Origin: DASSNR01 sp036278935
Lineage (GTDB): Bacteria > Gemmatimonadota > Gemmatimonadetes > Gemmatimonadales > Gemmatimonadaceae
Direction of reading: 5' to 3'
Length of the DNA stretch: 64,000 nucleotides
NCBI GenBank assembly: GCA_036278935.1
Contig: DASUKA010000025.1
Coordinates: 62,001 to 126,000 of the forward strand
Shown here in pieces: positions 25,713 to 34,912 of the stretch. The first letter of the stretch is position 1, and each line of letters starts with the position of its first letter. A program made the position numbers and the translations under genes. A model generated the notes under the pieces. That model saw only the letters and a list, made by a program, of their open reading frames with translations, did not search any database and was not told where the DNA came from.

Positions 25713-28076
25713 TCACCGCCCCCCCAACCGCCCCGCCGCCTTCGTCGCTCCACGCGATTGGCCGATCGTCGTCTGAAACAGCGTGAAGATCCGCCGGTAC
25801 TCGTCCGTCCAGCTCGAAGGCCGCACGAAGCCGTGGCTCTCCACCGGGTACACGGCCAGTTGCCAGTTCGTCTTGCCCAGCTCGATGAGCCGCTGCGTGA
25901 GCCGCACGATATCCTGGAAGTGCACGTTCGTGTCCACCATCCCATGCGCCATGAGGAGCGGATCCTCCAGCCCCTGCGCAAAGTAGATGGGCGACGACTG
26001 CCGGTACGCCACCGAGTCGTCCTGCGGCAGGTTCAGGATGCGCGACGTGTACCAGTGGTTATAGTCCGCCCAGTCGGTGACGGAGCGCAGCGCCGCGCCG
26101 GCGCCGAAGTACTTGGGCGCCGTGAAGAGCGCCATGAGCGTCATGAAGCCGCCGTAGCTGCCGCCGTAGATCCCCACGCGCTCAGGCGGGATGCCGAGAG
26201 TCTTCGTCAGATAGTGCGAGCCATCCACTTCATCCTGCAGGTCGCGACCGCCCATGTGCCGGTAGATGGCAGTGCGCCAGTCGCGTCCGTGGCCCGCCGA
26301 GCCGCGGTAGTCCATGTCGAGCACCACGTATCCCTTGGAGGCCAGGAACTGGTTGAACATGTACTCGCGCGGGTAGCTCGACGACCAGTAGTCCATCACG
26401 TTCTGCAGGTAGCCCGCCCCATGCACGAAGATCACCGCCGCGCCGTTGGGCGTAGCATGCATGTCGCTCGGCCGATAGATGTGCGCCGGCACCTGAACGC
26501 CATCGGAGGCCGGTACCATCACGATATCCGGCACGATCCACGGAACGCTGAGCCACGCCTTCGTGGGCGATGTCGTGAGCTGCGCCATCGTGGCGCCGGG
26601 TGAGTTCCGCATCACGAAGAGATCGGGCGGCCGGTTGACGGACGAGTAAATGTCGGCCAGGAGCCGGCCGTTGGGCGAGACGGTGACCGTGTGCCCGCCC
26701 TTACGCGTGGTGATCCGCTCGCGTGCGCCGCCGCTCACCGACATCCGGTAGAACTGCCGCTCGAAGGGCGAGACCTCGCTCGTGTGCAGGTAGAACCAGC
26801 GCTTATCGGGGGAGAGGGCGACGTCCTGCACCTCCCACTGGCCACGCGTGAGTTGCTGCTCGTCCGAGCCGTCGGCAGCGCGCGTGTAGAGATGCGCCCA
26901 CCCGTCCGCCTCCGAGACATACCAGAAGCGCTTGCCCCCATCGTACCATCCGCCGCAGCCGAAGCACGGGCCGCCCACCCACGCCGTGTCGCGCAGCACG
27001 TCGACCGACGTGAGCCGCCCGGAGTCGGCATCGACGGTCTCCAGATAACGCGTCTTGTAGTTGCGGCTCACCGCGAAGAGGAGTGCGGTGCTGCCCGCGT
27101 CGTTCCAGCCGAGCATCTGCACCTGAGCGGGAGGCCTCGCGGAGTCGCCCGGAATGACGTGGAGCCAGCGCACGTCGCCGGACGGGAGCCGCATGTAGGC
27201 CACGCGGCCGCGCGCCTGCGCATCGCCCACCTTCGTGCGGCCGCGCATGTCCTCCGTGTAGCCGCTCTCGGTCACGTACTGCGGTACCTCGGTGGCGCGG
27301 GCGTCATCGGGCCGGATGCTCGTCACGAGCAGAAGCGCTTTCCCGTTGGGAGAGACGGCGAGCGAGGCGACGCGTTCGTTCTTGAGCAGGTAGAGCGGTT
27401 TCGCCCAGAGCGAGTCGCGCTCGGCGCGCTCGGCTTTCGTGATGCTGTCGGCGCGCATCTTGTCGCGGATCACCTGGAAGAGCTGCGACTGCTCCGCTTC
27501 CAGGGCGCCGCGCTGTCCCTTGGGATGCGCGGCCACCTTTGGTGCCGGCCCCTGGCGGATGTCGGTGAGCTGGTGCACCAATCCGCCATCCAGCGCCAGC
27601 GAATAGACGTTGTCGTCCCGAATGAAGTAGATGTGCGTACCCTGCGCGCCGAACTGCGGGTCGCGCTCGGCGGCCCGCGTCTCGCTCAGGCGACGCGAGG
27701 TATCGTGCCGCAGGTCGACGAGATAGAGATCGCCGTTGTAGGAGACCGCGCGCGAGCGGCCGTCCGGTGACAGGCTGCCCCTGGCCAGCAATGGGCCCGC
27801 CGAGTCCATCTGGGCGTCCGTGATGCGCTGTGGTGTGGCGCCGGGCGTCGCGCGCACGCGGTAGGGTTGCAGCTCGGCACGCCAATCCGAGCCGGGTGGA
27901 AGCCAGCGGAAGTAGATCCAGCGGCTGTCATCGCTCCATTGGACGCGGCTCGGCTCCCGGCCGTAAACCTCCGGCCCGCGCATGATGTTCTTGATCGTGA
28001 AGTCGAAGTGCGCGGGTTGCTGCGCCGGCAGCGGGGCGGCGAGCAGCAGCGCGACGAGTATGCTGGACTGTCGCAT
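25713..28076 (-). CDS. Secreted S9 family (DPP4-like) serine peptidase
   Basis: A 787-aa exported prolyl-oligopeptidase-type enzyme. A signal peptide (SSILVALLLAAPLPAQ) leads into an N-terminal beta-propeller with PD40-like blades (RVQWSDDSRWIYFRWLPPG). The C-terminal alpha/beta-hydrolase has nucleophile motif YGGSYGGF, a catalytic Asp in AHGMVDTNVHFQD and His in YPVESHGFVRP. The ADxxD-like SATDWADYNHWY region of DPP4 relatives is represented by SVTDWADYNHWY. It cleaves peptides in the periplasm, with the exact specificity unknown. The ATG at 28076 places the signal peptide correctly. Confidence 0.88.
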   Translation of the reverse strand: MRQSSILVALLLAAPLPAQQPAHFDFTIKNIMRGPEVYGREPSRVQWSDDSRWIYFRWLPPGSDWRAELQPYRVRATPGATPQRITDAQMDSAGPLLARGSLSPDGRSRAVSYNGDLYLVDLRHDTSRRLSETRAAERDPQFGAQGTHIYFIRDDNVYSLALDGGLVHQLTDIRQGPAPKVAAHPKGQRGALEAEQSQLFQVIRDKMRADSITKAERAERDSLWAKPLYLLKNERVASLAVSPNGKALLLVTSIRPDDARATEVPQYVTESGYTEDMRGRTKVGDAQARGRVAYMRLPSGDVRWLHVIPGDSARPPAQVQMLGWNDAGSTALLFAVSRNYKTRYLETVDADSGRLTSVDVLRDTAWVGGPCFGCGGWYDGGKRFWYVSEADGWAHLYTRAADGSDEQQLTRGQWEVQDVALSPDKRWFYLHTSEVSPFERQFYRMSVSGGARERITTRKGGHTVTVSPNGRLLADIYSSVNRPPDLFVMRNSPGATMAQLTTSPTKAWLSVPWIVPDIVMVPASDGVQVPAHIYRPSDMHATPNGAAVIFVHGAGYLQNVMDYWSSSYPREYMFNQFLASKGYVVLDMDYRGSAGHGRDWRTAIYRHMGGRDLQDEVDGSHYLTKTLGIPPERVGIYGGSYGGFMTLMALFTAPKYFGAGAALRSVTDWADYNHWYTSRILNLPQDDSVAYRQSSPIYFAQGLEDPLLMAHGMVDTNVHFQDIVRLTQRLIELGKTNWQLAVYPVESHGFVRPSSWTDEYRRIFTLFQTTIGQSRGATKAAGRLGGR

Positions 28077-28286
28077 GCGATCGAAGGTGATGAGGAGGAG
28101 GGAGACGTGCGGTGCCGCGCCGGATCGACACGCGGCAGCCAGGCACCGGCAGGATGCGCCGATGGCGCCAAGTTGCGTTTCGTGCGCCCTGACGACAAGA
28201 GCGGAGCAGCCTGCGAGCGCGCTGCCGCTGCCCTGGCTCGGGCGCTCGTGCAGCGCTACCTTTGCCGCAGCCTTCCAGGGAATCCC

Positions 28287-28934
28287 GTGAAACCGTCCAG
28301 TCTCGCCATCACGACCGTCCTCCTGCTCGCGGCCTGTACGCATGCGCCCGAGCCGCCCGCCGCCAAACTTGCGCCCCTTCCCCCCACGCCGCTCGCGAAT
28401 CTCGCGTCACAGCACGTGGTGCTCCTCCCTACCCAGTATCTCCGCCCCGCAGACAGCCTGGGCTGGGCGGCGCAGATCCCCAACCCCCGCGCGTATCTGA
28501 CTGGTATGGACGCCGAGCTGACGTTCGCGCTGCAGCAGCGCGGGCTCAAGGGAGTGTGGGCCTTTCCCGAGGCGGTCGCTCGCTCGGCCAGACGGAACCC
28601 TACCTACGCGTCCGATCCCTACGCCCTCTCGGCGGAATGGCTACGCCCACCCGTGGGCCGGCTGCCCGATCAGATCCCGAATCCGCTGGCCAGCCAACTC
28701 CGGACACTCGTGGCACTCAACAATGCCCGGTACGTGCTGCTGCCCGTGGAAGTCCGCTTCGTGAAGACGCCAGGTGGAGGGCGCGCGGTGCTCCATCTCG
28801 TCCTCATCGACTCTCGCTTGAATCGCGTTCTCTGGATGCACGACGTCGTGAGCCAGCCAGCGGCGTCCTTCTCTCCAGCCCTCGCGGCCAGTCTGGCCTC
28901 GCGGACCGCGGATCTGATTGTCGCTGCTCGATGA
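28287..28934 (+). CDS. Putative lipoprotein of unknown function
   Basis: A 215-aa protein with lipoprotein signal LAITTVLLLAAC. The mature part contains VVLLPTQYLRPAD, a proline-rich stretch, ALNNARYVLLPVEVRF and HLVLIDSRLNRVLWMHDV. This resembles the CsgG/TolB-N style of periplasmic nucleotide-binding-like lipoproteins that sense or assemble at the outer membrane (weak inference). The GTG start at 28287 follows CAGGGA at a suitable distance. Divergent from the S9 peptidase. Confidence 0.65.
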   Translation: MKPSSLAITTVLLLAACTHAPEPPAAKLAPLPPTPLANLASQHVVLLPTQYLRPADSLGWAAQIPNPRAYLTGMDAELTFALQQRGLKGVWAFPEAVARSARRNPTYASDPYALSAEWLRPPVGRLPDQIPNPLASQLRTLVALNNARYVLLPVEVRFVKTPGGGRAVLHLVLIDSRLNRVLWMHDVVSQPAASFSPALAASLASRTADLIVAAR

Positions 28935-28983
28935 GAGCGGGAGGGGCACGAAGCGTGCGCGACGTCTCTGGGGGGACACGCAC

Positions 28984-29805
28984 ATGACGTCGGTGCTGCA
29001 CCTCTCCGACCTGCACTTCGGCACGCCCGCCGTGCCGGAGCAGGTGGAAGCCATCGAGGTGATCATCCAAGAGGAGCAGTTTGACGTGGTGGCGATCTCT
29101 GGCGACCTCTCACAGCGCTCGCGTGCCGGAGAGTTCCTGCGCGCGCGAGCCTTCATTCGGGACGCGAAGCGCGTGAGCCAGACCATTGTCGTTCCCGGGA
29201 ACCACGACGTGAAGTGGTGGCGATCGCCGCTTGGCGTGGGGAACTCGCGAGTGCTCTACGAGAACTACCGCGCCTACATCTCCCCCGAGTTGCAGCCGGT
29301 GCTCCGCGTGCCCGGCGCAACGTTCGTGGGGCTCAACACGGCGCATGGCGTCACGCGGCACACGCTCACGTGGGACCCGCACGACATTGGCGTCATCGGC
29401 GACCTGCGCCGGCGCCAGATCGCGCATGCGCGCGAGGTGTTCGACGCGGCGCCACCCAGCGACGTGCGGGTGGTGGTGATGCATCACAACCCGATGAAAG
29501 GGGAGATCTCGGGTCGCCACGGGCTGGTGAACACTCGGCGCGTGCTGGGGGCGTTCGCCGACCTGGGGGTGGACCTCGTGCTGTGCGGCCACGACCACCA
29601 GGAAGCAATTCACTACGTGGAGCACACCAGGCGGGGCACGGTGATCTCCACCGCGGGGACATTGTCCAGCCGCTCGCGCGGCGGACGCCCTTCCAGCCTG
29701 AACGTCATCGCGGTGACGGAGGGGACGATCGAGATCGCCACGCGCATCTGGACACCGGGGCAGCACACCTTCGTGCGCGGCCCGGTGCGGAGCTTCCAGC
29801 GATGA
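28984..29805 (+). CDS. Metallophosphoesterase, CpdA-like
   Basis: A 273-aa calcineurin-like phosphoesterase with all five metal-binding blocks: DLHFG, GDLSQR, GNHDV, MHHNP and GHDHQ. Class III cyclic-nucleotide phosphodiesterases such as CpdA have this block order, so 3',5'-cAMP hydrolysis is possible but unproven. The protein is soluble. A GGGGGGAC stretch precedes the ATG. Its stop overlaps the SprT-like gene by 4 bp (ATGA). Confidence 0.82.
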   Translation: MTSVLHLSDLHFGTPAVPEQVEAIEVIIQEEQFDVVAISGDLSQRSRAGEFLRARAFIRDAKRVSQTIVVPGNHDVKWWRSPLGVGNSRVLYENYRAYISPELQPVLRVPGATFVGLNTAHGVTRHTLTWDPHDIGVIGDLRRRQIAHAREVFDAAPPSDVRVVVMHHNPMKGEISGRHGLVNTRRVLGAFADLGVDLVLCGHDHQEAIHYVEHTRRGTVISTAGTLSSRSRGGRPSSLNVIAVTEGTIEIATRIWTPGQHTFVRGPVRSFQR

Positions 29806-30569
29806 CGCGGAAGCGGGCGGGGCGGTTGCAGGCGGATCCCGCTCAACTGCCGCTTGGTCTGGAGCACGCCCCGCAGAACGCCGAGCAGTTGTTGGAGCGG
29901 CTGTGGGCGCTCGGTCTGAGCGCCCGCATTACGCGCTGCCGGCTCACGCAGAACCGCGCCGTGATGGTGAGCTTCAGCGGCGCGGCGCTACGCGTGCATC
30001 GCGGCTACCTCGATGCGCCGCCCGAGGTGCTGCACGCGATCGTGCGCTTTGTCGGCGCTCGCTCACGCAGCGACCGCCGGGCGGCGCAGCGTGTCATCCT
30101 GAGCTACCCCGTCCGGGCGCCACGGCGCACGCCGGTGCGGCGGCCGAGGCAGGTGAGCCCGGAGGATGCGGCGCTCGTGCGGGAGCTCGCTTTCTGGCAT
30201 CGCGAGTACAACCGGCGGTTTTTCGGTGCCAGGCTTCGCCCGATCATCATTCGCATTTCCGGGCGTATGCGCTCGCGGCTCGGGCAATACACTGCCGCGT
30301 CCCCTGCGGGGGAGCCTGCGGAAATCGCTATCAGCCGTGCCCATATCCGTCGGCACGGATGGGCGGAAGCGCAGCACACCTTGTTGCACGAGATGGTGCA
30401 TCAGTGGCAGGCGGAGCACGGCTACGACATCGACCACGGCCCTACCTTCCGCGCCAAGGCAGTGGCCATCGGCATCGCGCCCAACGCCCGTCGGGAGCTC
30501 CGCCCCGCAGCACGTGGACGCCGCGTTATCACGCAGCACGAGCTGCTGCGCGCGGCGCGGCGCGCGTAG
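29802..30569 (+). CDS. SprT-like zinc metalloprotease domain protein
   Basis: A 255-aa basic protein. The SprT-like core lies in the C-terminal half: WHREYNRRFFGARL, the zinc motif LLHEMVHQW (HExxH) and a third ligand in GYDIDHGPTF. Eukaryotic SPRTN uses this fold to cut DNA-protein crosslinks; bacterial members are poorly studied. The N-terminal 120 residues are rich in Arg and Leu and could bind nucleic acid (inference). Translationally coupled to the phosphoesterase gene. Confidence 0.75.
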   Translation: MTRKRAGRLQADPAQLPLGLEHAPQNAEQLLERLWALGLSARITRCRLTQNRAVMVSFSGAALRVHRGYLDAPPEVLHAIVRFVGARSRSDRRAAQRVILSYPVRAPRRTPVRRPRQVSPEDAALVRELAFWHREYNRRFFGARLRPIIIRISGRMRSRLGQYTAASPAGEPAEIAISRAHIRRHGWAEAQHTLLHEMVHQWQAEHGYDIDHGPTFRAKAVAIGIAPNARRELRPAARGRRVITQHELLRAARRA

Positions 30570-30582
30570 GGTTTTCCCAGCG

Positions 30583-32577
30583 TTAGCCTGCGTGGCCGCC
30601 CGGCGCGGGGGCTGAAGAGATCGCACCGTCCGCGGCGAAGGCGGGAAGCGTGACGGGTGCGGCAGCTGGACGGAGCGGCAGGCGTAGCGTGAAGGTTGAG
30701 CCCACGCCGCTCATACTTTCGACGGTCAGCTCTCCTCCCATGGCACGCGCGAATTCGCGGCTGATGGCGAGTCCGAGCCCGGTCCCCTCCCTCGTTCGTG
30801 TCAACCCGGTCTCGGCCTGCGTGAAGGGTTCGAAGATGCTCTCCAGCTTCTCGGGGGCAATGCCATGCCCGGTATCCGCCACGCGCACGAAGCACTCGCT
30901 GTCGCCGACCTCGCTGGCGAGCGTGATGCGACCCCCCGCGTCCGTGAACTTGACGGCGTTGGACAGAAGGTTGAGGACGATCCGCTCCAGCTTTTCCTGG
31001 TCCGCCCAGATACGCGTCATCGAACTGGCCGTGTGGTATTCGTAGGTGATCTGCTTGGCTGCAGCCTGGGGTGCGATGAGGGCCTCGACTCCCGCCAGCG
31101 CGTCGTCCAGCTGGATCTCCGCTATACGATATTCCACGCGTCCAGCTTCGAGCTTGGCAAAGCTCAACACATCCTCCACCAGCGCGAGGAGTGTGCGCTG
31201 GCTGCGGCGGATCCGCTCCAGGTCTTCGTGCTGCTCACGGGTGACGGGGCCGCGAATCTCCATCTGCATGAGCTCGGCGTAACCGGCGATCGCGTTCAGT
31301 GGTGTGCGCAGCTCGTGGCTCATCGTGGCGAGGAAGCGGCTCTTCGCCTGGTTCGCCGCCTCAGCCTCGCGTCGCGCTGCCTCCGCGGCATCACGCGCCT
31401 CCTCCGCCTCCATGGTGGTTTCTTCGAGTTGCGCGTTGGCCGTTTCAATTTCCTCGCTGAGCGCCTGCGCCTCCTCCATCTGCTGCTCGAGCTCTGCGTG
31501 CGATGCGGCAACTTCGGCGGCCATGTGGTTGAAGCTTCCCGCCAGCCGTCCGATCTCATCTCCGCGCGCGACCGCCACGTCCGGTACCCGGCTGGCGTAA
31601 TCCCCGCGGGCCAGTGATTCGGCGGCGAGAGTGAGCTCCGCCAGCGGGCGCGTGAGCCGCCGGCTGATGGCCCGGGCGGTCACGACGCCCGCCAGGAGGA
31701 GGACGAGGCTGAAGATGCCAAGGCGAACGACCGAGGCGCGCGCTCCCTTTTCGATCGGACTGATCGCCGCCTCGAGCGCCAGCGTCCATGGGGTGCCGGC
31801 GATGGGTGCCTCAGCGGCAAGCATGCGCCCCGCTTCCGGTCGCTCCGGCCGGATGCGTGTCTCGATGCCACCGCGCGTCTGGACATCGACCGGCGGACGG
31901 GCCGGCGATCCCTCCAGCGTGGTCCACACCGAGCCGGTGTCGTTCCGGAAGAAGACGGCGACGTTCTGGCCGATCAGGCTCTGAATGGTGCGCTCCGAGC
32001 GTGGCGACGCGGCAATCCGCCGTTGCTCCGCGATCCAGCCAAGCCGACGCGTCCCAGCGAGGATCGGGGAGACGGTCCAGAAGTACACGTGCCCACCGGT
32101 GAAATAGAGGGGTCCGAAGCGGGTGGAATCGGCGCGTCCCGGTACGAAGCTGCCCTTCGTCTCACGGGGCGCGCCCGCCGGGACAGCGGCTCCGAACTGG
32201 GCAATCAGACGGCCGCTGCGTCCCCAGAGAGTGACCCCCAGCGTATCGCTTTGGGGCAGCAGGCTCCGAACGCGGGATTCCAGGTCGTCCGGCGCGGCCC
32301 CTCCCGCGAGCACACGCCGCATCGCGGTATCCGCGGTGAGGGGGTGCAGCGTCCGCTCATACTGGGCCGTGGACGTCTGCACGGTGGATGCGAGCTGGTG
32401 CGCCACGCGCTGGAGTCGCTCGTTCGCCGCCGTGCGGGCAGCGCGGGTGACTTCACCTGCGGTCACCAGCAACACCGCGCCCACCACGAGGAGGAGGAGC
32501 AGGCTGATCAGCAGCGGCAGCTTCCGCTCCAGCGACAGGCCGTCCAGGCGCAGGAGGGTACGCTGAGTTCGGTTCAC
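30583..32577 (-). CDS. Membrane sensor histidine kinase
   Basis: A 664-aa sensor kinase. Order: first helix LLISLLLLLVVGAVLLV (about residues 25-41), a periplasmic sensing region of roughly 230 aa, second helix LGIFSLVLLLAGVVTA, HAMP (AISRRLTRPLAELTLAAESL), a long coiled coil (EEIETANAQLEETTMEAEEA), HisKA with H-box SHELRTPLNAIAGY and phospho-acceptor His421, then HATPase with N-box NLLSNAVKF, G1 DTGHGIAPE and G2 GTGLGLAISREF. No response regulator is adjacent, so it is an orphan kinase. The GTG at 32577 is preferred; another GTG lies two codons upstream. Confidence 0.9.
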   Translation of the reverse strand: MNRTQRTLLRLDGLSLERKLPLLISLLLLLVVGAVLLVTAGEVTRAARTAANERLQRVAHQLASTVQTSTAQYERTLHPLTADTAMRRVLAGGAAPDDLESRVRSLLPQSDTLGVTLWGRSGRLIAQFGAAVPAGAPRETKGSFVPGRADSTRFGPLYFTGGHVYFWTVSPILAGTRRLGWIAEQRRIAASPRSERTIQSLIGQNVAVFFRNDTGSVWTTLEGSPARPPVDVQTRGGIETRIRPERPEAGRMLAAEAPIAGTPWTLALEAAISPIEKGARASVVRLGIFSLVLLLAGVVTARAISRRLTRPLAELTLAAESLARGDYASRVPDVAVARGDEIGRLAGSFNHMAAEVAASHAELEQQMEEAQALSEEIETANAQLEETTMEAEEARDAAEAARREAEAANQAKSRFLATMSHELRTPLNAIAGYAELMQMEIRGPVTREQHEDLERIRRSQRTLLALVEDVLSFAKLEAGRVEYRIAEIQLDDALAGVEALIAPQAAAKQITYEYHTASSMTRIWADQEKLERIVLNLLSNAVKFTDAGGRITLASEVGDSECFVRVADTGHGIAPEKLESIFEPFTQAETGLTRTREGTGLGLAISREFARAMGGELTVESMSGVGSTFTLRLPLRPAAAPVTLPAFAADGAISSAPAPGGHAG

Positions 32578-32689
32578 AGGCACTCTGCCCGAGTGGAACG
32601 GTACTGGCGGCTCAAGTGTGGCCGGTGGCTCACACCAAGTTACCAGCGTGCAGGGTAAGAGCAAGGGCAAATCGCTGAGCGTGCGCATT

Positions 32690-32718
32690 TTGCGCCGGGC
32701 GGAGCACCCCGGTATTCT
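32690..32718 (+). promoter_or_regulatory. Predicted promoter placing the start site at the acyl-CoA dehydrogenase ATG
   Basis: TTGCGC (32690-32695), a 17-bp spacer and TATTCT (32713-32718). Only 7 nt separate the -10 box from the ATG at 32726, so transcription should begin at or next to the start codon and give a leaderless message. Confidence 0.6.
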
Positions 32719-32725
32719 TCCCCGC

Positions 32726-33901
32726 ATGACTACCGACTTCCTGAACCTCGACAGTACGCTCTCCGAAGAGGAGCGCGCCGTGCGCGACAGCGTCCGGCAG
32801 TTCGTTGACCAGCGGGTGTTGCCGATCATCGGCGAGTGCTACGTGGAGGGGCATTTCCCCAAGCAGTTGATCCCGGAGATGGCCGAGCTCGGGCTGTTCG
32901 GCGCCAACCTGCCGGAGGTGTACGGCTGCGCTGGGCTCAATAACGTGGCGTACGGGCTGATCATGCAGGAGCTCGAGCGCGGCGACTCCGGCCTCCGGTC
33001 CTTTGCCTCGGTGCAGGGCGCGCTGGTGATGTATCCGATTCACGCCTTCGGCAGCGACGCGCAGAAGCAGAGCTATCTCCCGAAGATGGCGTCGGGTGAG
33101 CTGATCGGGTGCTTCGGCCTCACGGAGCCTGACTACGGCTCCAATCCCGCCGGGATGATCACCATGGCGCGCGAGCAGCCGGACGGGAGCTGGGTGCTGA
33201 ACGGCGGCAAGATGTGGATCACGAACGGCTCCACGGCCCAGGTGGCGGTGGTCTGGGCCAAGACGAATGGCGACAGCAGCGAGAAGTCGATTCGCGGCTT
33301 TCTCGTGCCCACCGACTCGCCGGGATTCACGGCGCGCGACCAGAAGGGGAAGCTTTCCCTGCGCGCGTCGGATACGAGCGAGCTCGTGATGCAGGACGTG
33401 CCCCTGGACGCCACGGCGCTCCTCCCCGGCTCGCGGGGCCTCAAGAGCCCCCTCATGTGTCTCACGCAGGCCCGCTACGGCATCGCCTGGGGCGCGATCG
33501 GCGCCGCCATGGCGTGCTACGAGGAAGCCGTTTCCTACTCGCAGAACCGGGTGATGTTCGGGAAGCCGATCGGCGGCTTTCAGCTTCAGCAGGAGCGGCT
33601 GGCCAACATGCTCACGGAACTCGTGAAGGGGCAGCTCCTGTCGCTTCACTTGGGACGATTGAAGGATTCCGGGGCGCTCACCCCGCAGCAGGTCTCGCTC
33701 GCCAAGCGCAACAACGTACACGTCGCGACGAACATCGCGCGCGAGGCGCGGCGTCTTCTGGGCGCCAACGGCATTCTCGCGGAGTACGCCTCCATGCGCC
33801 ACATGGAGAATCTCGAGAGCGTCTACACGTACGAGGGGACGCACGACGTCCATACGCTGGTGCTGGGCCAGGCCATCACGGGGCTGAGCGCTTTTACATG
33901 A
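32726..33901 (+). CDS. Acyl-CoA dehydrogenase, glutaryl-CoA dehydrogenase type
   Basis: Oxidises an acyl-CoA with FAD and passes electrons to ETF. The 391-aa protein carries GCFGLTEPDYGSNPAGM (FAD/substrate loop) and WITNGSTAQ. The C-terminal motif YEGTHDVHTLVLGQAITG contains catalytic Glu370 in the position and context of glutaryl-CoA dehydrogenase. Glutaryl-CoA dehydrogenase also decarboxylates its substrate to crotonyl-CoA in lysine/tryptophan breakdown. The etfBA and ETF-QO genes 1 and 4 kb downstream supply its electron acceptors. No ribosome-binding site precedes the ATG, consistent with the leaderless promoter. Confidence 0.85.
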   Translation: MTTDFLNLDSTLSEEERAVRDSVRQFVDQRVLPIIGECYVEGHFPKQLIPEMAELGLFGANLPEVYGCAGLNNVAYGLIMQELERGDSGLRSFASVQGALVMYPIHAFGSDAQKQSYLPKMASGELIGCFGLTEPDYGSNPAGMITMAREQPDGSWVLNGGKMWITNGSTAQVAVVWAKTNGDSSEKSIRGFLVPTDSPGFTARDQKGKLSLRASDTSELVMQDVPLDATALLPGSRGLKSPLMCLTQARYGIAWGAIGAAMACYEEAVSYSQNRVMFGKPIGGFQLQQERLANMLTELVKGQLLSLHLGRLKDSGALTPQQVSLAKRNNVHVATNIAREARRLLGANGILAEYASMRHMENLESVYTYEGTHDVHTLVLGQAITGLSAFT

Positions 33902-33960
33902 GCAGCTGTGCGTAGGGCGGCGCGGTGAATCCGCGCGCCGCCCGGTCCGTACGGAGTACC

Positions 33961-34731
33961 ATGCCCCAGCTGCGATCTGCCCCCGTGTCCTACTGGCGTG
34001 CCAGCCGCGCGCCGCGCTACAGCCTTCTCTTCGCCCTCCCGCTCCTGGTGGCGTACGAGGCGCTGGTCGTCCTCCTCTCGCACGGTCCCGCCGCTGGCAT
34101 CCGTAACGGCGCCGACGCCATTCTCGAGACGCTCTTCTCGTTCCTTGCCGGCGCGTACGGGCCGCTGTTGTTCGGCGTTTGCCTGGTGGGCGTGGGCGCC
34201 TGGTTCGTGGTGCGCGATCTGCGGGCGCACGGCCGTCGTCTGCGGTGGCGCGTATTCGCGGTGATGCTGCTCGAGGCGCTGGCGCTCGCGCTCATCTTTG
34301 GCGTGGTGGTTTCGGCCATTACCACGCGCGTGGTCGCGCCCATCGCCCACTTCACGCGCACTGCCGATGCCGCGCTCGTACTGGCGCCCGTGGCGTCACT
34401 CGGCTGGTGGATGCGGCTCATGGTGTCGATTGGCGCCGGCCTGTACGAGGAACTCCTCTTTCGCGTGATCCTCGTGTCGGGCTTCGTCTTCATCGGAGAG
34501 CGGCTCTTGCGTTGGCGGCCGGTGACCGCCGGCGTGTGGGCCGCCGTGCTCAGCGCGCTCATCTTCTCCGCCTTTCACTACGTCGGCCCGTACGGAGATC
34601 CACTGCATCTTCGCTCCTTCGTCTTCCGAGCCATCGCGGGGCTGGCGTTCAGCACGCTCTATCTGCTCCGCGGCTTCGGCATCACCGCGTGGACGCACGC
34701 GCTGTACGACATCCTGCTGCTGGTGGTGTAA
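33961..34731 (+). CDS. CPBP family intramembrane metalloprotease
   Basis: A 256-aa polytopic membrane protein of the CAAX protease/bacteriocin-processing (CPBP, Abi) family. Motif 1 is GLYEELLFRVIL with the paired glutamates, motif 2 is FSAFHYVG and motif 3 is THALYD. Members cleave or sequester membrane proteins; the target here is unknown. The start at 33961 gives a short cytoplasmic N-terminus before the first helix YSLLFALPLLVAYEAL. Confidence 0.82.
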   Translation: MPQLRSAPVSYWRASRAPRYSLLFALPLLVAYEALVVLLSHGPAAGIRNGADAILETLFSFLAGAYGPLLFGVCLVGVGAWFVVRDLRAHGRRLRWRVFAVMLLEALALALIFGVVVSAITTRVVAPIAHFTRTADAALVLAPVASLGWWMRLMVSIGAGLYEELLFRVILVSGFVFIGERLLRWRPVTAGVWAAVLSALIFSAFHYVGPYGDPLHLRSFVFRAIAGLAFSTLYLLRGFGITAWTHALYDILLLVV

Positions 34732-34732
34732 G

Positions 34733-34850
34733 GGGAGAAGCGAGAAAGGAGAAAGGAGAAAGGAGAAGGAGGAACGGCTCGCGGGAGTGAGAGCTCCACT
34801 CCGGGAGCGAGTTCCTCTCCCCTTTCTCCTCTCTCGCTTCTCGATCTCCG
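34733..34850. repeat. Intergenic inverted element E5, GGAGAAAGGAG type
   Basis: The left arm 34733-34772 repeats GAGAAAGGAGAAAGGAG and the right arm 34813-34850 reads CTCTCCCCTTTCTCCTCTC. About 40 bp of unique sequence lie between. It lies between the co-directional CPBP and etfB genes. Its outer ends GGAGAAGCGAGAAAGG and CGCTTCTCGATCTCC still pair well. Confidence 0.8.
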
Positions 34851-34851
34851 C

Positions 34852-34879
34852 TTGAACGCCGGTCTCCTCGTCATATCTT
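34852..34879 (+). promoter_or_regulatory. Predicted etfBA promoter
   Basis: TTGAAC (34852-34857), a 16-bp spacer and TATCTT (34874-34879). The start would fall about 27 nt before the GTG of etfB, leaving room for the AAGGAG ribosome-binding site. It begins immediately after inverted element E5. Confidence 0.55.
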
Positions 34880-34912
34880 TCGCGAGAACCTTTCATCCAA
34901 GGAGATCGGGGA